Of a stretch of 42,226 bases of DNA, positions 34,277 through 42,226 are shown piece by piece; within the stretch, counting starts at the first letter, position 1, and each line of letters begins with the position of its first letter. The DNA comes from Cryomorphaceae bacterium (GTDB lineage: Bacteria; Bacteroidota; Bacteroidia; Flavobacteriales_D; Crocinitomicaceae). The stretch covers positions 1 to 42,226 of the forward strand of contig JAJTDQ010000004.1 of NCBI GenBank assembly GCA_021300505.1. Reading direction: 5' to 3'. Under the pieces are notes generated by a model. That model searched no databases, was not told the DNA's origin, and saw only the letters and a list, made by a program, of their open reading frames with translations. The position numbers and the translations under genes are program-made.

Positions 34277-35542
34277 ATGTCAGTATTAGAAATGAAAGTT
34301 CCAAGTCCGGGTGAATCAATCTCGGAAGTAGAAATTGCTCAATGGTTGGTCTCTGACGGGGACTATGTTGAAAAAGATCAAGCCATCGCCGAAGTCGATT
34401 CAGACAAAGCAACGCTTGAACTTCCTGCTGAAGAAAGTGGTATCATTACGCTGAAAGCAGCAGATGGTGATGTGGTAAAAGTAGGTCAAGTAGTTTGCTT
34501 GATTGACACTTCTGCTGCTCGTCCTGCCGGTGCACCGCCGAAAGTTGAAGAAAAGAAGGAAGAAGTGAAGGCTGCGCCTGTAGCAGAAAAAGCTGCTCCG
34601 GCTGCCGCTGTTCCATCGCCAGATCCTGTGAAGAAAGATTCATATGCTGCTGGAACACCGTCAGTAGCTGCTGCTAAAATCATGGCAGAGAACAATATTC
34701 CTTCAGGTAAGTTAAATGGTACGGGTAAGGATGGTCGTGTAACGAAACAAGATGTTGTTGCCGCTATGTCTGCTGGTTTCTCTGCTGCTGCCGCGCAAGG
34801 TTGGGGAGGAACACGCGACCAAAATCGCGAAAAAATGAGCATGCTCCGTCGTAAAATTGCAGAACGCCTTGTTTCTGTAAAGAACGAGACAGCCATGCTT
34901 ACAACGTTCAACGAGGTCGATATGAAACCAATCATGGACCTGCGTGCGAAATACAAAGATGCCTTTGCGAAACACCATGAGGTGAACCTTGGATTCATGT
35001 CTTTCTTCACGAAGGCGGTAACTGAGGCCTTGAACCTATATCCAGCTGTGAATGGCCAAATTGACGGCAATGAAATGGTTTTCCACAACTATGCCGATAT
35101 AGGTATCGCAGTGTCATCTCCTAAAGGATTGATGGTACCTGTAGTTCGTAATGCTGAGCAGATGTCCTTGGCAGAAATCGAGCGTGAAATCAAGCGTTTG
35201 GCGATTAAAGCTCGAGACGGAAAAATGACGCCAGATGATATGACAGGTGGAACATTCACCATCACAAATGGAGGTGTATTTGGTTCTATGTTGTCAACAC
35301 CAATCATCAATCCGCCGCAATCGGCGATTTTGGGCATGCACAATGTGGTTGAACGTCCTGTGGCGATCAACGGTAAAGTTGAGATTCGTCCAATCATGTA
35401 CGTAGCGCTTTCCTACGACCACCGAATCATTGACGGTAAGGAATCTGTTGGATTCTTGGTCAAAGTGAAGGAAATGCTCGAAAACCCGGAAAGAATGCTG
35501 TTTGGTTCTAAAGATCCTGTGGCAGTGTTGCTTGGATTATAG
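34277..35542 (+). CDS. sucB: 2-oxoglutarate dehydrogenase E2 (succinyltransferase)
   Basis: The lipoylated core enzyme of the same complex, 421 aa. The N-terminal lipoyl domain carries [12 protein letters not shown] with lipoyl-Lys44. An Ala/Pro/Lys-rich linker follows, then the E3-binding domain ([20 protein letters not shown]) and the acyltransferase core ending in the catalytic SYDHRIIDG (His and Asp). It is co-transcribed with sucA and closed by a strong terminator. The E3 (lpd) gene is not in the window. Confidence 0.97.
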   Translation: MSVLEMKVPSPGESISEVEIAQWLVSDGDYVEKDQAIAEVDSDKATLELPAEESGIITLKAADGDVVKVGQVVCLIDTSAARPAGAPPKVEEKKEEVKAAPVAEKAAPAAAVPSPDPVKKDSYAAGTPSVAAAKIMAENNIPSGKLNGTGKDGRVTKQDVVAAMSAGFSAAAAQGWGGTRDQNREKMSMLRRKIAERLVSVKNETAMLTTFNEVDMKPIMDLRAKYKDAFAKHHEVNLGFMSFFTKAVTEALNLYPAVNGQIDGNEMVFHNYADIGIAVSSPKGLMVPVVRNAEQMSLAEIEREIKRLAIKARDGKMTPDDMTGGTFTITNGGVFGSMLSTPIINPPQSAILGMHNVVERPVAINGKVEIRPIMYVALSYDHRIIDGKESVGFLVKVKEMLENPERMLFGSKDPVAVLLGL

Positions 35543-35579
35543 AAAAACGATTATTCGCGATTCAATCGCTAGAATATAG

Positions 35580-35611
35580 AAACCGTGGGATTGAGTTCTC
35601 ACGGTTTTTTT
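35580..35611 (+). terminator. Intrinsic terminator after sucB
   Basis: AAACCGTGGGA and TCTCACGGTTT form an 11-bp stem (one G-T) with a 6-nt loop, followed by a T run. This hairpin makes the in-frame GTG at 35585 an unlikely start for the next gene. Confidence 0.88.
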
Positions 35612-35638
35612 GTACCTTATCTTTTTAAAACCACTCGT

Positions 35639-36256
35639 ATGAAGTCCATTAAACCATTCTCATTGAGTCATGATGCATTGACCTATGATTCTCCCTTTTT
35701 GAAAGAGACAAAAACCAAACAAAAGAACACCACCCTACCCTACCAGATTTGGTTTGAAATCCCACCACATCTCCTATTTGAGCCGAATGAACGCTACAAA
35801 CCGAAACGATCTCTCTATCAATTTCCCTATGCGATAAAAGGCATTCCGTTAAATGTCAAGAAAACCATCATCCTACCACGCAATCCCGAACTTGTGAAGT
35901 ATGCCCGGCAAATGCGAAACGAGAGCACGATTACAGAAATCATTTTCTGGGTGCAAGTTACAAAAGGACGTTTTCACAACATTGATTTTGACCGTCAACG
36001 TGTGATTGGCAATTACATCGTCGATTTTTATGTGAAAAAACTTCATTTGATTATCGAAATAGATGGCGACAGTCACAAAGGAAAAGAGCGATATGACGCA
36101 CAGCGGGAAGCCGAATTAACCGCAATGGGGCTTACTATGTATCGAATTGCTGCTGCAGATGTGAAATACAGGATTAAAACGACCATGTTTAAGTTGGAGC
36201 AGTTTATTCTAGAGAAGTACGGACAAGGGGAGAGTGAGAGTGAGAGTGAGCTGTGA
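35639..36256 (+). CDS. DUF559 (Vsr-like nuclease fold) protein
   Basis: A 205-aa protein from the ATG at 35639; the GTG at 35585 lies inside the preceding terminator. The C-terminal ~110 residues are DUF559, a PD-(D/E)XK nuclease-like domain related to very short patch repair endonucleases: TITEIIFW, then DFDRQRVIGNYIVDFYV and LIIEIDGDSH, with acidic residues in the expected places. The N-terminal ~75 residues are a separate, unassigned segment. The last residues (ESESESEL) come from a short GAGAGT tandem repeat. The gene sits beside palindromic repeats, a common setting for DUF559 genes in this phylum (from memory). Confidence 0.82.
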   Translation: MKSIKPFSLSHDALTYDSPFLKETKTKQKNTTLPYQIWFEIPPHLLFEPNERYKPKRSLYQFPYAIKGIPLNVKKTIILPRNPELVKYARQMRNESTITEIIFWVQVTKGRFHNIDFDRQRVIGNYIVDFYVKKLHLIIEIDGDSHKGKERYDAQREAELTAMGLTMYRIAAADVKYRIKTTMFKLEQFILEKYGQGESESESEL

Positions 36257-36284
36257 AACTCACAAATAAATTTGTGAGTTTTTG
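36256..36284 (+). terminator. Terminator after the DUF559 gene
   Basis: AAACTCACAAA and TTTGTGAGTTT, an 11-bp perfect stem with a 4-nt loop followed by T residues, starting at the last base of the stop codon. Confidence 0.85.
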
Positions 36285-36290
36285 TAATCA

Positions 36291-36330
36291 CCCCGTCAGC
36301 TAAAGCTGACACCCCTCTTAGGAAGGGGGG
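36291..36330. repeat. Palindromic repeat CCCCGTCAGCT...AGGGG
   Basis: Two adjacent inverted repeats: GTCAGCT/AGCTGAC at 36295-36310 and CCCCT/AGGGG at 36312-36328. It looks like an intergenic repeat element, lying between the DUF559 and accC terminators. The first stem resembles the palindrome at 4664. Confidence 0.6.
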
Positions 36331-36354
36331 AAGAGGTGGAATTTTTCGGGAATT

Positions 36355-36384
36355 AAAAAAGCCGACTGAATAGTCGGCTTTTTT
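36355..36384 (-). terminator. Intrinsic terminator of the acc/fab cluster
   Basis: AAAAAAGCCGACT and AGTCGGCTTTTTT, a 13-bp perfect stem with loop GAAT, 20 nt beyond the accC stop on the minus strand. Runs on both sides make it usable in both directions. Confidence 0.9.
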
Positions 36385-36404
36385 AAAGATGTTCGTTTTA
36401 TTGA

Positions 36405-37739
36405 CTAGAATTCGAATGTTTCCATAAATTTAGTTGTAAAGTTTCCCTTGCGGAAATCTTCGTTATCCATTAATTTTTGGTGGAAAGGAATCGTTGTTTT
36501 CACACCTTCAATGATGTACTCATCGAGTGCACGTTTCATCTTAAGAATAGCCTCTTCGCGCGTTTGTGCTACAACGATAAGCTTCCCGATCATAGAATCA
36601 TAATTAGGAGGAATGACATAACCTGCATAAGCATGGGTATCGATACGCACACCGTGACCACCCGGAGAGTGGTAAGAAGTAATTTTTCCTGGTGATGGAC
36701 GGAAATCGTTGTATGGATCCTCTGCGTTGATGCGACATTGGATGGCATGTAAATGAGGGAAATAGTTCTTCCCAGAAATCTTATGACCCGCAGCGATTTT
36801 AATTTGCTCCTTGATCAAGTCGTAATCGATTACCTCCTCCGTGATGGTATGCTCCACTTGGATTCGGGTATTCATTTCCATAAAGTAGAAATCACGGTTT
36901 TTATCCACAAGGAATTCAACCGTTCCAACGCCCTCATATTTCACGGCCTTCGCAGCTTTAATTGCTGCTTCACCCATGCGCTCACGCAATTCTTCCGTCA
37001 TGAATGGCGAAGGAGTTTCCTCCACCAATTTTTGGTGGCGGCGTTGAATGGAACAATCGCGTTCTGAAAGGTGACATGCATTACCGAATTGGTCGCCTGC
37101 GATTTGAATCTCGATGTGGCGTGGCTCTTCTATATACTTCTCCATGTAGATTCCATCGTTTCCGAAAGCAGCACCTGCTTCTTGACGCGCTGAATCCCAT
37201 GCAGCCTCTAAATCTTCTTCCTTCCAAACGATGCGCATCCCTTTTCCACCTCCACCAGCAGTTGCTTTCAGGATGATTGGGTAACGAACAACAAGTGCCG
37301 TTTTACGCGCATCTTCTACATCCTTCAACAAACCTTTTGATCCAGGAATACATGGTACACCAGCGGCAATCATTGTTGCTTTCGCTGTTGCCTTATCACC
37401 CATCCCTGCAATTTGTTCAGGCAAGGCACCGATGAACTTGATCCCATGTTCTTGACATACCTTTGAGAATTTTTCATTCTCTGAAAGGAAACCATAACCC
37501 GGGTGAATCGCATCGGCATTGGTAATTTCCGCTGCAGCAATGATGTTAGGAATCGATAAATACGACTTTGAACTTACCGCCGGGCCGATACAGACCGCTT
37601 CGTCTGCAAAACGCACTGGTAATGAATCTTTATCTGCAGTAGAATACACTGCTACCGTTTTGATTCCCATTTCTTTACACGTACGTATCACGCGTAAAGC
37701 AATTTCTCCACGGTTTGCAATCAATATTTTCTTGAACAT
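36405..37739 (-). CDS. accC: Acetyl-CoA carboxylase, biotin carboxylase subunit
   Basis: The ATP-dependent carboxylation of biotin on AccB, the first step of fatty acid synthesis. It is 444 aa, family length. The ATP-grasp loop [12 protein letters not shown], the [11 protein letters not shown] segment and [13 protein letters not shown] are all present. It is the last gene of the cluster, 61 nt after accB, and is closed by a strong terminator. Confidence 0.97.
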   Translation of the reverse strand: MFKKILIANRGEIALRVIRTCKEMGIKTVAVYSTADKDSLPVRFADEAVCIGPAVSSKSYLSIPNIIAAAEITNADAIHPGYGFLSENEKFSKVCQEHGIKFIGALPEQIAGMGDKATAKATMIAAGVPCIPGSKGLLKDVEDARKTALVVRYPIILKATAGGGGKGMRIVWKEEDLEAAWDSARQEAGAAFGNDGIYMEKYIEEPRHIEIQIAGDQFGNACHLSERDCSIQRRHQKLVEETPSPFMTEELRERMGEAAIKAAKAVKYEGVGTVEFLVDKNRDFYFMEMNTRIQVEHTITEEVIDYDLIKEQIKIAAGHKISGKNYFPHLHAIQCRINAEDPYNDFRPSPGKITSYHSPGGHGVRIDTHAYAGYVIPPNYDSMIGKLIVVAQTREEAILKMKRALDEYIIEGVKTTIPFHQKLMDNEDFRKGNFTTKFMETFEF

Positions 37740-37800
37740 GCTTGTTTAATTAAGAATTATCATCATTCTATGCTTTCGGAAGAGTCCGATGACACACTGA

Positions 37801-38283
37801 TTAAGCTGGTTCTACGAGGAACAATGGTTGGTCGTACTCTACTGGAGATGCGTCATCCACCAATACTTTCACGATTTTACCAGAAACCTCAGATTCAATT
37901 TCATTGAACAATTTCATTGCTTCGATGATGCAAATCGTGCTTCCTTGAGAAATCGTGTCACCCACATTTGCAAATGGCGCTTTATCTGGTCCTGCAGAAC
38001 GGTAGAACGTTCCAATCATTGGTGACTTAATCGTAATCAACTTTGTGTCTTCAGCCACAGGTACTGCCGGAGCTACAGGTGCTGCCGCTGCAGGTGCTGG
38101 AGCTGCTACTGGCGCAGCTGCAGGTGCTGGAGCCGAAGCTTGAACATAAATTGGTTGATCTGCACCTTTTGATTTAAGAGCAGCCTTAATGATAATCTTG
38201 AAATCTTTTTGAGCAATTTCTACTTCGCTCACTCCTGATTTCGAAACAAATTTAATCAGGTCTTGTATTTCATTCAAATTCAT
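37801..38283 (-). CDS. accB: Biotin carboxyl carrier protein (BCCP)
   Basis: Carries biotin between the two half reactions of acetyl-CoA carboxylase. It is 160 aa. The N-terminal helix (LNEIQDLIKFVSKSGVSEVEI), an Ala/Pro-rich mobile linker (50-76) and the C-terminal biotinyl domain with EAMKLFNEI (biotin-Lys124) are all present. fabH lies 40 nt upstream and accC 61 nt downstream. A near-match promoter box TAACTTTA lies just before it, so some independent transcription is possible. Confidence 0.96.
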   Translation of the reverse strand: MNLNEIQDLIKFVSKSGVSEVEIAQKDFKIIIKAALKSKGADQPIYVQASAPAPAAAPVAAPAPAAAAPVAPAVPVAEDTKLITIKSPMIGTFYRSAGPDKAPFANVGDTISQGSTICIIEAMKLFNEIESEVSGKIVKVLVDDASPVEYDQPLFLVEPA

Positions 38284-38323
38284 AGCTATTGATTTTATTT
38301 CTGTAAAGTTAGTTTATTCTCTT

Positions 38324-39307
38324 TTAATATGCCCATTTCAAATACACTGCACCCCATGTAAATCCACCTCCAAATGCAGATAGAATAAGCACATCGCCTT
38401 TTTTCAATTGGCTTTCATAGTCCCACAAACATAAAGGTAATGTACCCGCCGTCGTGTTCCCATACTTTTGAATATTGATCATGACTTTTTCCTTCGTCAA
38501 TCCCATGCGATCAGCAGTGGCATCAATGATTCTGAGATTCGCTTGGTGCGGCACCAACCAATTCACATCGTCACTTGTCAAACCGTTCTTCTCCATGATC
38601 TCTGCAGACACTTCAGCCATGTTGGTTACGGCAAATTTAAACACCGCCTTACCTTCTTGCTTAACGTAATGTAAACGTTCGTCCACCGTTTGATGAGACG
38701 GCGGCAAAGCCGAACCTCCTGCAGGTTGAATCAAGTACTGACGTCCAGAACCATCACTACGAAGGATAAAGTCAATGACTCCGTTGCCTTCTTCGTTAGG
38801 CTCGAGCAACACTGCACCAGCGCCGTCTCCAAAGATGACACATGTTGTTCGGTCTTGATAATCCAAGATTGATGTCATTTTATCAACTCCTACAACGATT
38901 ACCTTCTTGTGACGACCTGTTTCAATGAATTGAGCACCCGTCGAAAGTGCATAGATAAAACCTGAACATGCTGCGATGCTATCATAACCCCACGCATTCT
39001 TCATTCCTACCTTATCGCAAATCACGTTCGCTGTACTAGGAAATGGGTAGTCAGGTGTTACTGTTGCACAAATCACCAATTCAATGTCGAGAGGATCAAT
39101 ACCTTTCTTTTCCAACAACGCACTTATTGCAGCAGCAGCCATATCCGAAGACGCTCCATCTTTCATGATGCGTCGTTCCTTGATTCCTGTGCGCGATGTT
39201 ATCCACTCATCTGAGGTATCAACGATCTTCGCAAGATCTTCGTTCGATAAAACTGTTTCAGGAACATATCCCTGAACACCCGTGATTGCTGCAGTAATTT
39301 TTCTCAT
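38324..39307 (-). CDS. fabH: 3-oxoacyl-ACP synthase III
   Basis: Condenses acetyl-CoA with malonyl-ACP to start fatty acid chains. It is 327 aa. The Cys-His-Asn triad is seen as [10 protein letters not shown] (Cys114), VPHQANLRI and NTTAGTLPL. The start overlaps the plsX stop by 4 nt (ATGA), so translation is coupled to plsX. Confidence 0.97.
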   Translation of the reverse strand: MRKITAAITGVQGYVPETVLSNEDLAKIVDTSDEWITSRTGIKERRIMKDGASSDMAAAAISALLEKKGIDPLDIELVICATVTPDYPFPSTANVICDKVGMKNAWGYDSIAACSGFIYALSTGAQFIETGRHKKVIVVGVDKMTSILDYQDRTTCVIFGDGAGAVLLEPNEEGNGVIDFILRSDGSGRQYLIQPAGGSALPPSHQTVDERLHYVKQEGKAVFKFAVTNMAEVSAEIMEKNGLTSDDVNWLVPHQANLRIIDATADRMGLTKEKVMINIQKYGNTTAGTLPLCLWDYESQLKKGDVLILSAFGGGFTWGAVYLKWAY

Positions 39308-40248
39308 TCTCCGTTGAAGGCTTCATTCACACGCATTGCCAACCCAGTACGAGCGACTTCATGCGCATGAAGTATCATATTTTTAACGGCAATATCATTG
39401 GAAATTCCGTGACCGATGATCACATTTCCTTTGACCCCAAGAATGGGCGTGCCGCCATAATTTTCATAATTAAATCGATCAAAGTAATCGTCTTGAATCC
39501 CACGCTTTTTCATTAACGTGTAAATTCCTTCCGCCTGCTTTAAAACGATATTCCCTGTGAACCCGTCGCACACTATGACATCCGCTTTCCCTGAGAAGAT
39601 ATCGCGCCCTTCAAGGTTACCGATAAAATGAATCTCATCCGATTCCGCCATGATTTTATGGGCTGCTAAGGTCAATAGGTTTCCTTTAGACTCTTCCTCT
39701 CCAATGTTCAACAAGGCCACACGCGGTTTATCCACGCCGAAAACAGTCTGAGAGTAGAGTGATCCAAGCACAGCAAACTGATAAAGAACATCTGCTTTGC
39801 AATCCGCATTTGATCCTACATCCAATAATATCGAATTAGAACCATCAATGCACGGAATGTTTGAAGTGATACAAGGACGAATAATTCCAGGAATCGTATT
39901 GATTTTGTAGATGGCGCCAACGAGCATTGCGCCAGTATTTCCCGTACTTGCAAAAGCCATAATTTCTTTGCGTGCAAGCAACTCAAAACCTACGGCAATA
40001 GAGCTATTTGGTTTTTGAGGAATCGCACGTGTTGGATGGTCATGCATGGTGATTACATCGGGTGCGTGCACAATTTCGTAATCACTTTCGGTTTCACCCA
40101 ACGCCAAAAGGCCACTAGAGATTAGCTCTCTGTCGCCTATTAACACGAGTTTCACGTCTTCGGGAAGCTCTTTTCTAGCGAGAACAGCTCCAGAAACATT
40201 CGCTTCTGGGGCAAAATCTCCACCGAGGATATCGATGCCGATCTTCAT
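39304..40248 (-). CDS. plsX: Phosphate acyltransferase PlsX
   Basis: Makes acyl-phosphate from acyl-ACP for membrane phospholipid synthesis. It is 314 aa, normal. It starts [21 protein letters not shown] and carries the family stretches [13 protein letters not shown] and [19 protein letters not shown]. It overlaps fabH by 4 nt and lies 23 nt after rpmF in the conserved rpmF-plsX-fabH order. Confidence 0.97.
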   Translation of the reverse strand: MKIGIDILGGDFAPEANVSGAVLARKELPEDVKLVLIGDRELISSGLLALGETESDYEIVHAPDVITMHDHPTRAIPQKPNSSIAVGFELLARKEIMAFASTGNTGAMLVGAIYKINTIPGIIRPCITSNIPCIDGSNSILLDVGSNADCKADVLYQFAVLGSLYSQTVFGVDKPRVALLNIGEEESKGNLLTLAAHKIMAESDEIHFIGNLEGRDIFSGKADVIVCDGFTGNIVLKQAEGIYTLMKKRGIQDDYFDRFNYENYGGTPILGVKGNVIIGHGISNDIAVKNMILHAHEVARTGLAMRVNEAFNGE

Positions 40249-40271
40249 AAGAAGCGCGTAGATGCAACTGA

Positions 40272-40463
40272 TTAAACAGCTACTTCTTTTTCAGCAACGA
40301 CTCTTCCTTTATAATAAAGTTTTCCTTCATGCCAGTGAGCATGGTGGAAAAGGTGCGGTTGACCAGTTGTAGGACAAGTTGCAATTTGCTGTGCAACTGC
40401 ATTCTTGTGAGTCCTTCTCTTGTCACGTCTCGTCTTGGAAATTTTCCGTTTAGGATGTGCCAT
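40272..40463 (-). CDS. rpmF: 50S ribosomal protein L32
   Basis: A 63-aa large-subunit protein with the typical start [19 protein letters not shown]. The zinc-ribbon cysteines of the C+ form are mostly lost: [15 protein letters not shown] keeps one Cys and several His, the usual Bacteroidota form. It lies between yceD and plsX. Confidence 0.97.
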   Translation of the reverse strand: MAHPKRKISKTRRDKRRTHKNAVAQQIATCPTTGQPHLFHHAHWHEGKLYYKGRVVAEKEVAV

Positions 40464-40477
40464 TTTATGTGTTTATA

Positions 40478-41134
40478 TTAATTATTATTCAAATTTTTCA
40501 ATGCATTCCAACGTGGATCAATCGGCCCGTCGTTGTTATCGCCATCTTCATTATCTTCGTCTTCTATGTCCCAATCGTCGTCCTCAGAATCATTATCATC
40601 TGAGTCATCCTCCTCGTCCCAATCGTCATCGTCATCATCGCAGTCGTCATCGTCATCAAAATCATCCTCTTCCGACGGTGCTTGATGCACGGTGTACTGA
40701 CTAATCAAATGAAGCATCTCCTCATTGCATTGTCCTTCTTTGTGGACTGAACGCGCTGGCATGGATACGGTAATTAGTTCATATAAGTTTTCGCTCACAT
40801 CCAATTCATACGAATCAGGATGTAAAACGATGAGAGTTTCATCTTCACTTGGTTCGAGTCCAAATTTATAGATCAGTCGAAACTGCCCTTTCACAGGCAC
40901 ATCGATTGGATCATCGCACCGGTCACAGGATGTCGAAACACTACCTGCGAGTTGGAATTCCGCGATCATCATCGTTTCCTTCTTCTCCAGTACCAAATGG
41001 ACATTCACATTACCGCTGTGAATGATGGAATACTCCTTTTCTTCAAAGAACGCATCATGAATTTCAAAATCAAACTCATGAAAGCCCAGTTTGAGTCCAA
41101 CGAAAGGGATTACGAATGTTCTTTTCGACTTCAC
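40478..41134 (-). CDS. yceD: YceD/DUF177 family protein with long acidic tail
   Basis: A member of the family encoded beside rpmF in many bacteria and linked to 23S rRNA/ribosome maturation. The domain carries FVIPFVGLKLG and the cysteine pair CDRC (the second conserved CxxC is not clear). The GTG at 41134 gives MKSKRTFVIPF, which fits the family best; a TTG at 41143 would add three residues. The C-terminal ~50 residues are almost all Asp/Glu with a few Asn and Trp, encoded by GAT/GAC runs. The very end (PIDPRWNALKNL) is the conserved motif. Confidence 0.88.
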   Translation of the reverse strand: MKSKRTFVIPFVGLKLGFHEFDFEIHDAFFEEKEYSIIHSGNVNVHLVLEKKETMMIAEFQLAGSVSTSCDRCDDPIDVPVKGQFRLIYKFGLEPSEDETLIVLHPDSYELDVSENLYELITVSMPARSVHKEGQCNEEMLHLISQYTVHQAPSEEDDFDDDDDCDDDDDDWDEEDDSDDNDSEDDDWDIEDEDNEDGDNNDGPIDPRWNALKNLNNN

Positions 41135-41154
41135 GCTGATCAAAAATTGGAGGG

Positions 41155-41162
41155 CAAAGGTA
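41155..41162 (-). promoter_or_regulatory. -7 promoter box of yceD-rpmF-plsX-fabH
   Basis: TACCTTTG on the minus strand, an exact TAnnTTTG match, between pdxA and yceD, 20 nt before the preferred start at 41134. It suggests the lipid/ribosomal cluster begins here rather than at pdxA. Confidence 0.5.
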
Positions 41163-41219
41163 ACAATTTTAACGCAATACTGTTAATAACTGTTCTTTTT
41201 TTGCCCAAAAATGAAAAAC

Positions 41220-42226
41220 TTACTCAATATCATTATTGGAACGACGTTTTTCCTTCACCGTAATCGGCAATGGATTCGCGCTCATTTCTTTACTCATTTT
41301 GCGACATCTAAACACGTCAATCGCTTGATAGATAGCGCTTCGGAAGGATTGCTCAGACGCTTTATTTTGTCCAGCAATATCGAACGCAGTACCATGATCG
41401 GGTGATGTTCTTACGATCGGCAATCCAGCGGTGTAATTCACCCCGTCATCAAATGCCAATGCTTTAAATGCTGCCAACCCTTGGTCGTGGTACATGGCCA
41501 ATATTCCGTCAAATTGATGTCTTTCTTCAGATCCGAAGAAACCATCTGCTGGGAATGGACCAAAGGCCAAGATTTCTTCATTTTTCGCCATATTGATGGC
41601 AGGTGTAATGATCTCTTGTTCTTCGGTGCCCATCTTCCCATTCTCGCCCGCATGAGGATTTAAGCCAAACACAGCGATTTTTGGACGGATAATGCCAAAA
41701 TCTTTCTTCAAACTGCTTTCAAACATCTTGATTTTTTGAAGGATCTTCTCACGTGTAAGTGCAGTGCTTACTTCTTTGATTGGGATATGTGTTGTCACCA
41801 ATGCTACGCGCAATGTTCCAGCCACCAAAATCATTAAAGCTTCTGGCTCGCCTGCCAAATGTGCGAGATATTCGGTATGGCCTGGAAACTGAAACCCAGA
41901 TTTCCCCATTGCCTCCTTCGAAATTGGTGCCGTTACAAGCACATCTACTTTTCCAGCTGCAAGGTCCTGTGTTGCGCGTTCCAAAGATAAAAACGCATAC
42001 TTTCCACCTGTTTCTGTGGCTTTACCCACTTCTAGCTCTACCTCATCGTTCCACACGTTCACCAAATTTACTTTTCGGATTTGTGCTTCTTCTGCTGTAC
42101 GGCAAGAGGTGTAATTGAATTCATTGTCATTGAGCACTTTCTTGTAGTGCGCAAAAATTTTGTTTGAACCATAAATCACAGGCGTACAATCAAGCAACAT
42201 GCGTGAATCGCGCAGTGCTTTGATAA
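41220..42226 (-). CDS. pdxA: 4-hydroxythreonine-4-phosphate dehydrogenase (partial)
   Basis: An NAD-dependent step of the DXP-dependent pyridoxal phosphate (vitamin B6) pathway. At least 335 residues are visible. The frame stays open to the window edge and reads IKALRDSRMLLDC through the ATG at 42200, as in other PdxA proteins, so the true start is outside. Metal- and substrate-binding motifs seen are FPGHTEYLA, VTTHIPIKEV, LNPHAGENG and MYHDQGLAAFK. The C-terminal tail past the domain is short and basic. Confidence 0.95.
   Translation of the reverse strand, partial: IKALRDSRMLLDCTPVIYGSNKIFAHYKKVLNDNEFNYTSCRTAEEAQIRKVNLVNVWNDEVELEVGKATETGGKYAFLSLERATQDLAAGKVDVLVTAPISKEAMGKSGFQFPGHTEYLAHLAGEPEALMILVAGTLRVALVTTHIPIKEVSTALTREKILQKIKMFESSLKKDFGIIRPKIAVFGLNPHAGENGKMGTEEQEIITPAINMAKNEEILAFGPFPADGFFGSEERHQFDGILAMYHDQGLAAFKALAFDDGVNYTAGLPIVRTSPDHGTAFDIAGQNKASEQSFRSAIYQAIDVFRCRKMSKEMSANPLPITVKEKRRSNNDIE

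Noticed and set aside
36231-36252. GAGAGT tandem repeat as a possible CRISPR or regulatory repeat
   Set aside because: It is only about 20 nt of simple sequence within the end of a coding gene.
40420-40704. His-rich 94-aa plus-strand frame
   Set aside because: It is the reverse strand of the GAT/GAC runs in yceD.

Overview
The window looks like a chromosomal segment of a member of the Bacteroidota, order Flavobacteriales; a Fluviicola/Crocinitomicaceae-like organism is my best guess, not proven. The signs are type IX secretion (T9SS) C-terminal sorting domains on three secreted proteins, an SprB repeat, and repeated matches to the Bacteroidota promoter box TAnnTTTG just upstream of genes. 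The mix of housekeeping enzymes also fits.

Layout. (1) 1-3124: end of the F1Fo ATP synthase operon (atpH-atpA-atpG), closed by a hairpin terminator. (2) 3129-4516: minus-strand ysxC/engB GTPase and an alpha/beta hydrolase. (3) 4502-10270: an AT-rich accessory block of four unrecognised plus-strand genes. My reading is a papain-like (NlpC/P60/CHAP) amidase, a glutamate-cysteine-ligase-like carboxylate-amine ligase, a possible uracil-DNA-glycosylase-fold protein, and a HEPN (DUF4145-like) multidomain protein. Palindromic elements sharing ATAACAGC sit on both sides of the last gene, like cassette boundaries. (4) 10272-18056: a secreted 17-residue-repeat protein, a 1057-aa AsmA-like protein, a membrane adenylate cyclase, a small membrane protein and a sensor histidine kinase, separated by copies of a dispersed repeat (core CTTCTTCGCTCTTTGAGC). 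(5) 18231-28235: three T9SS-exported proteins, metG with a small downstream gene, and a heavy-metal-associated lipoprotein. (6) 28458-31373: a sterol desaturase-family membrane protein, glycyl-tRNA synthetase and a small HTH protein. (7) 31526-36256: sucA-sucB (2-oxoglutarate dehydrogenase E1/E2) and a DUF559 nuclease-like protein with palindromic repeats after it. (8) 36405-42226: a minus-strand cluster pdxA (cut by the window end), yceD/DUF177, rpmF, plsX, fabH, accB, accC, the conserved link between ribosomal protein L32 and fatty acid initiation.

The most novel part is 4878-10068. A peptide/amide-bond hydrolase next to an ATP-dependent carboxylate-amine ligase suggests a peptide-ligation/removal or cell-wall-modifying pair. 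The following HEPN gene appears to be a separately mobile, defence-type cassette. These assignments come from motif reading by eye and need profile searches.

No tRNA, rRNA, CRISPR array, transposase or integrase gene was recognised. ATP synthase, translation and lipid genes look intact.
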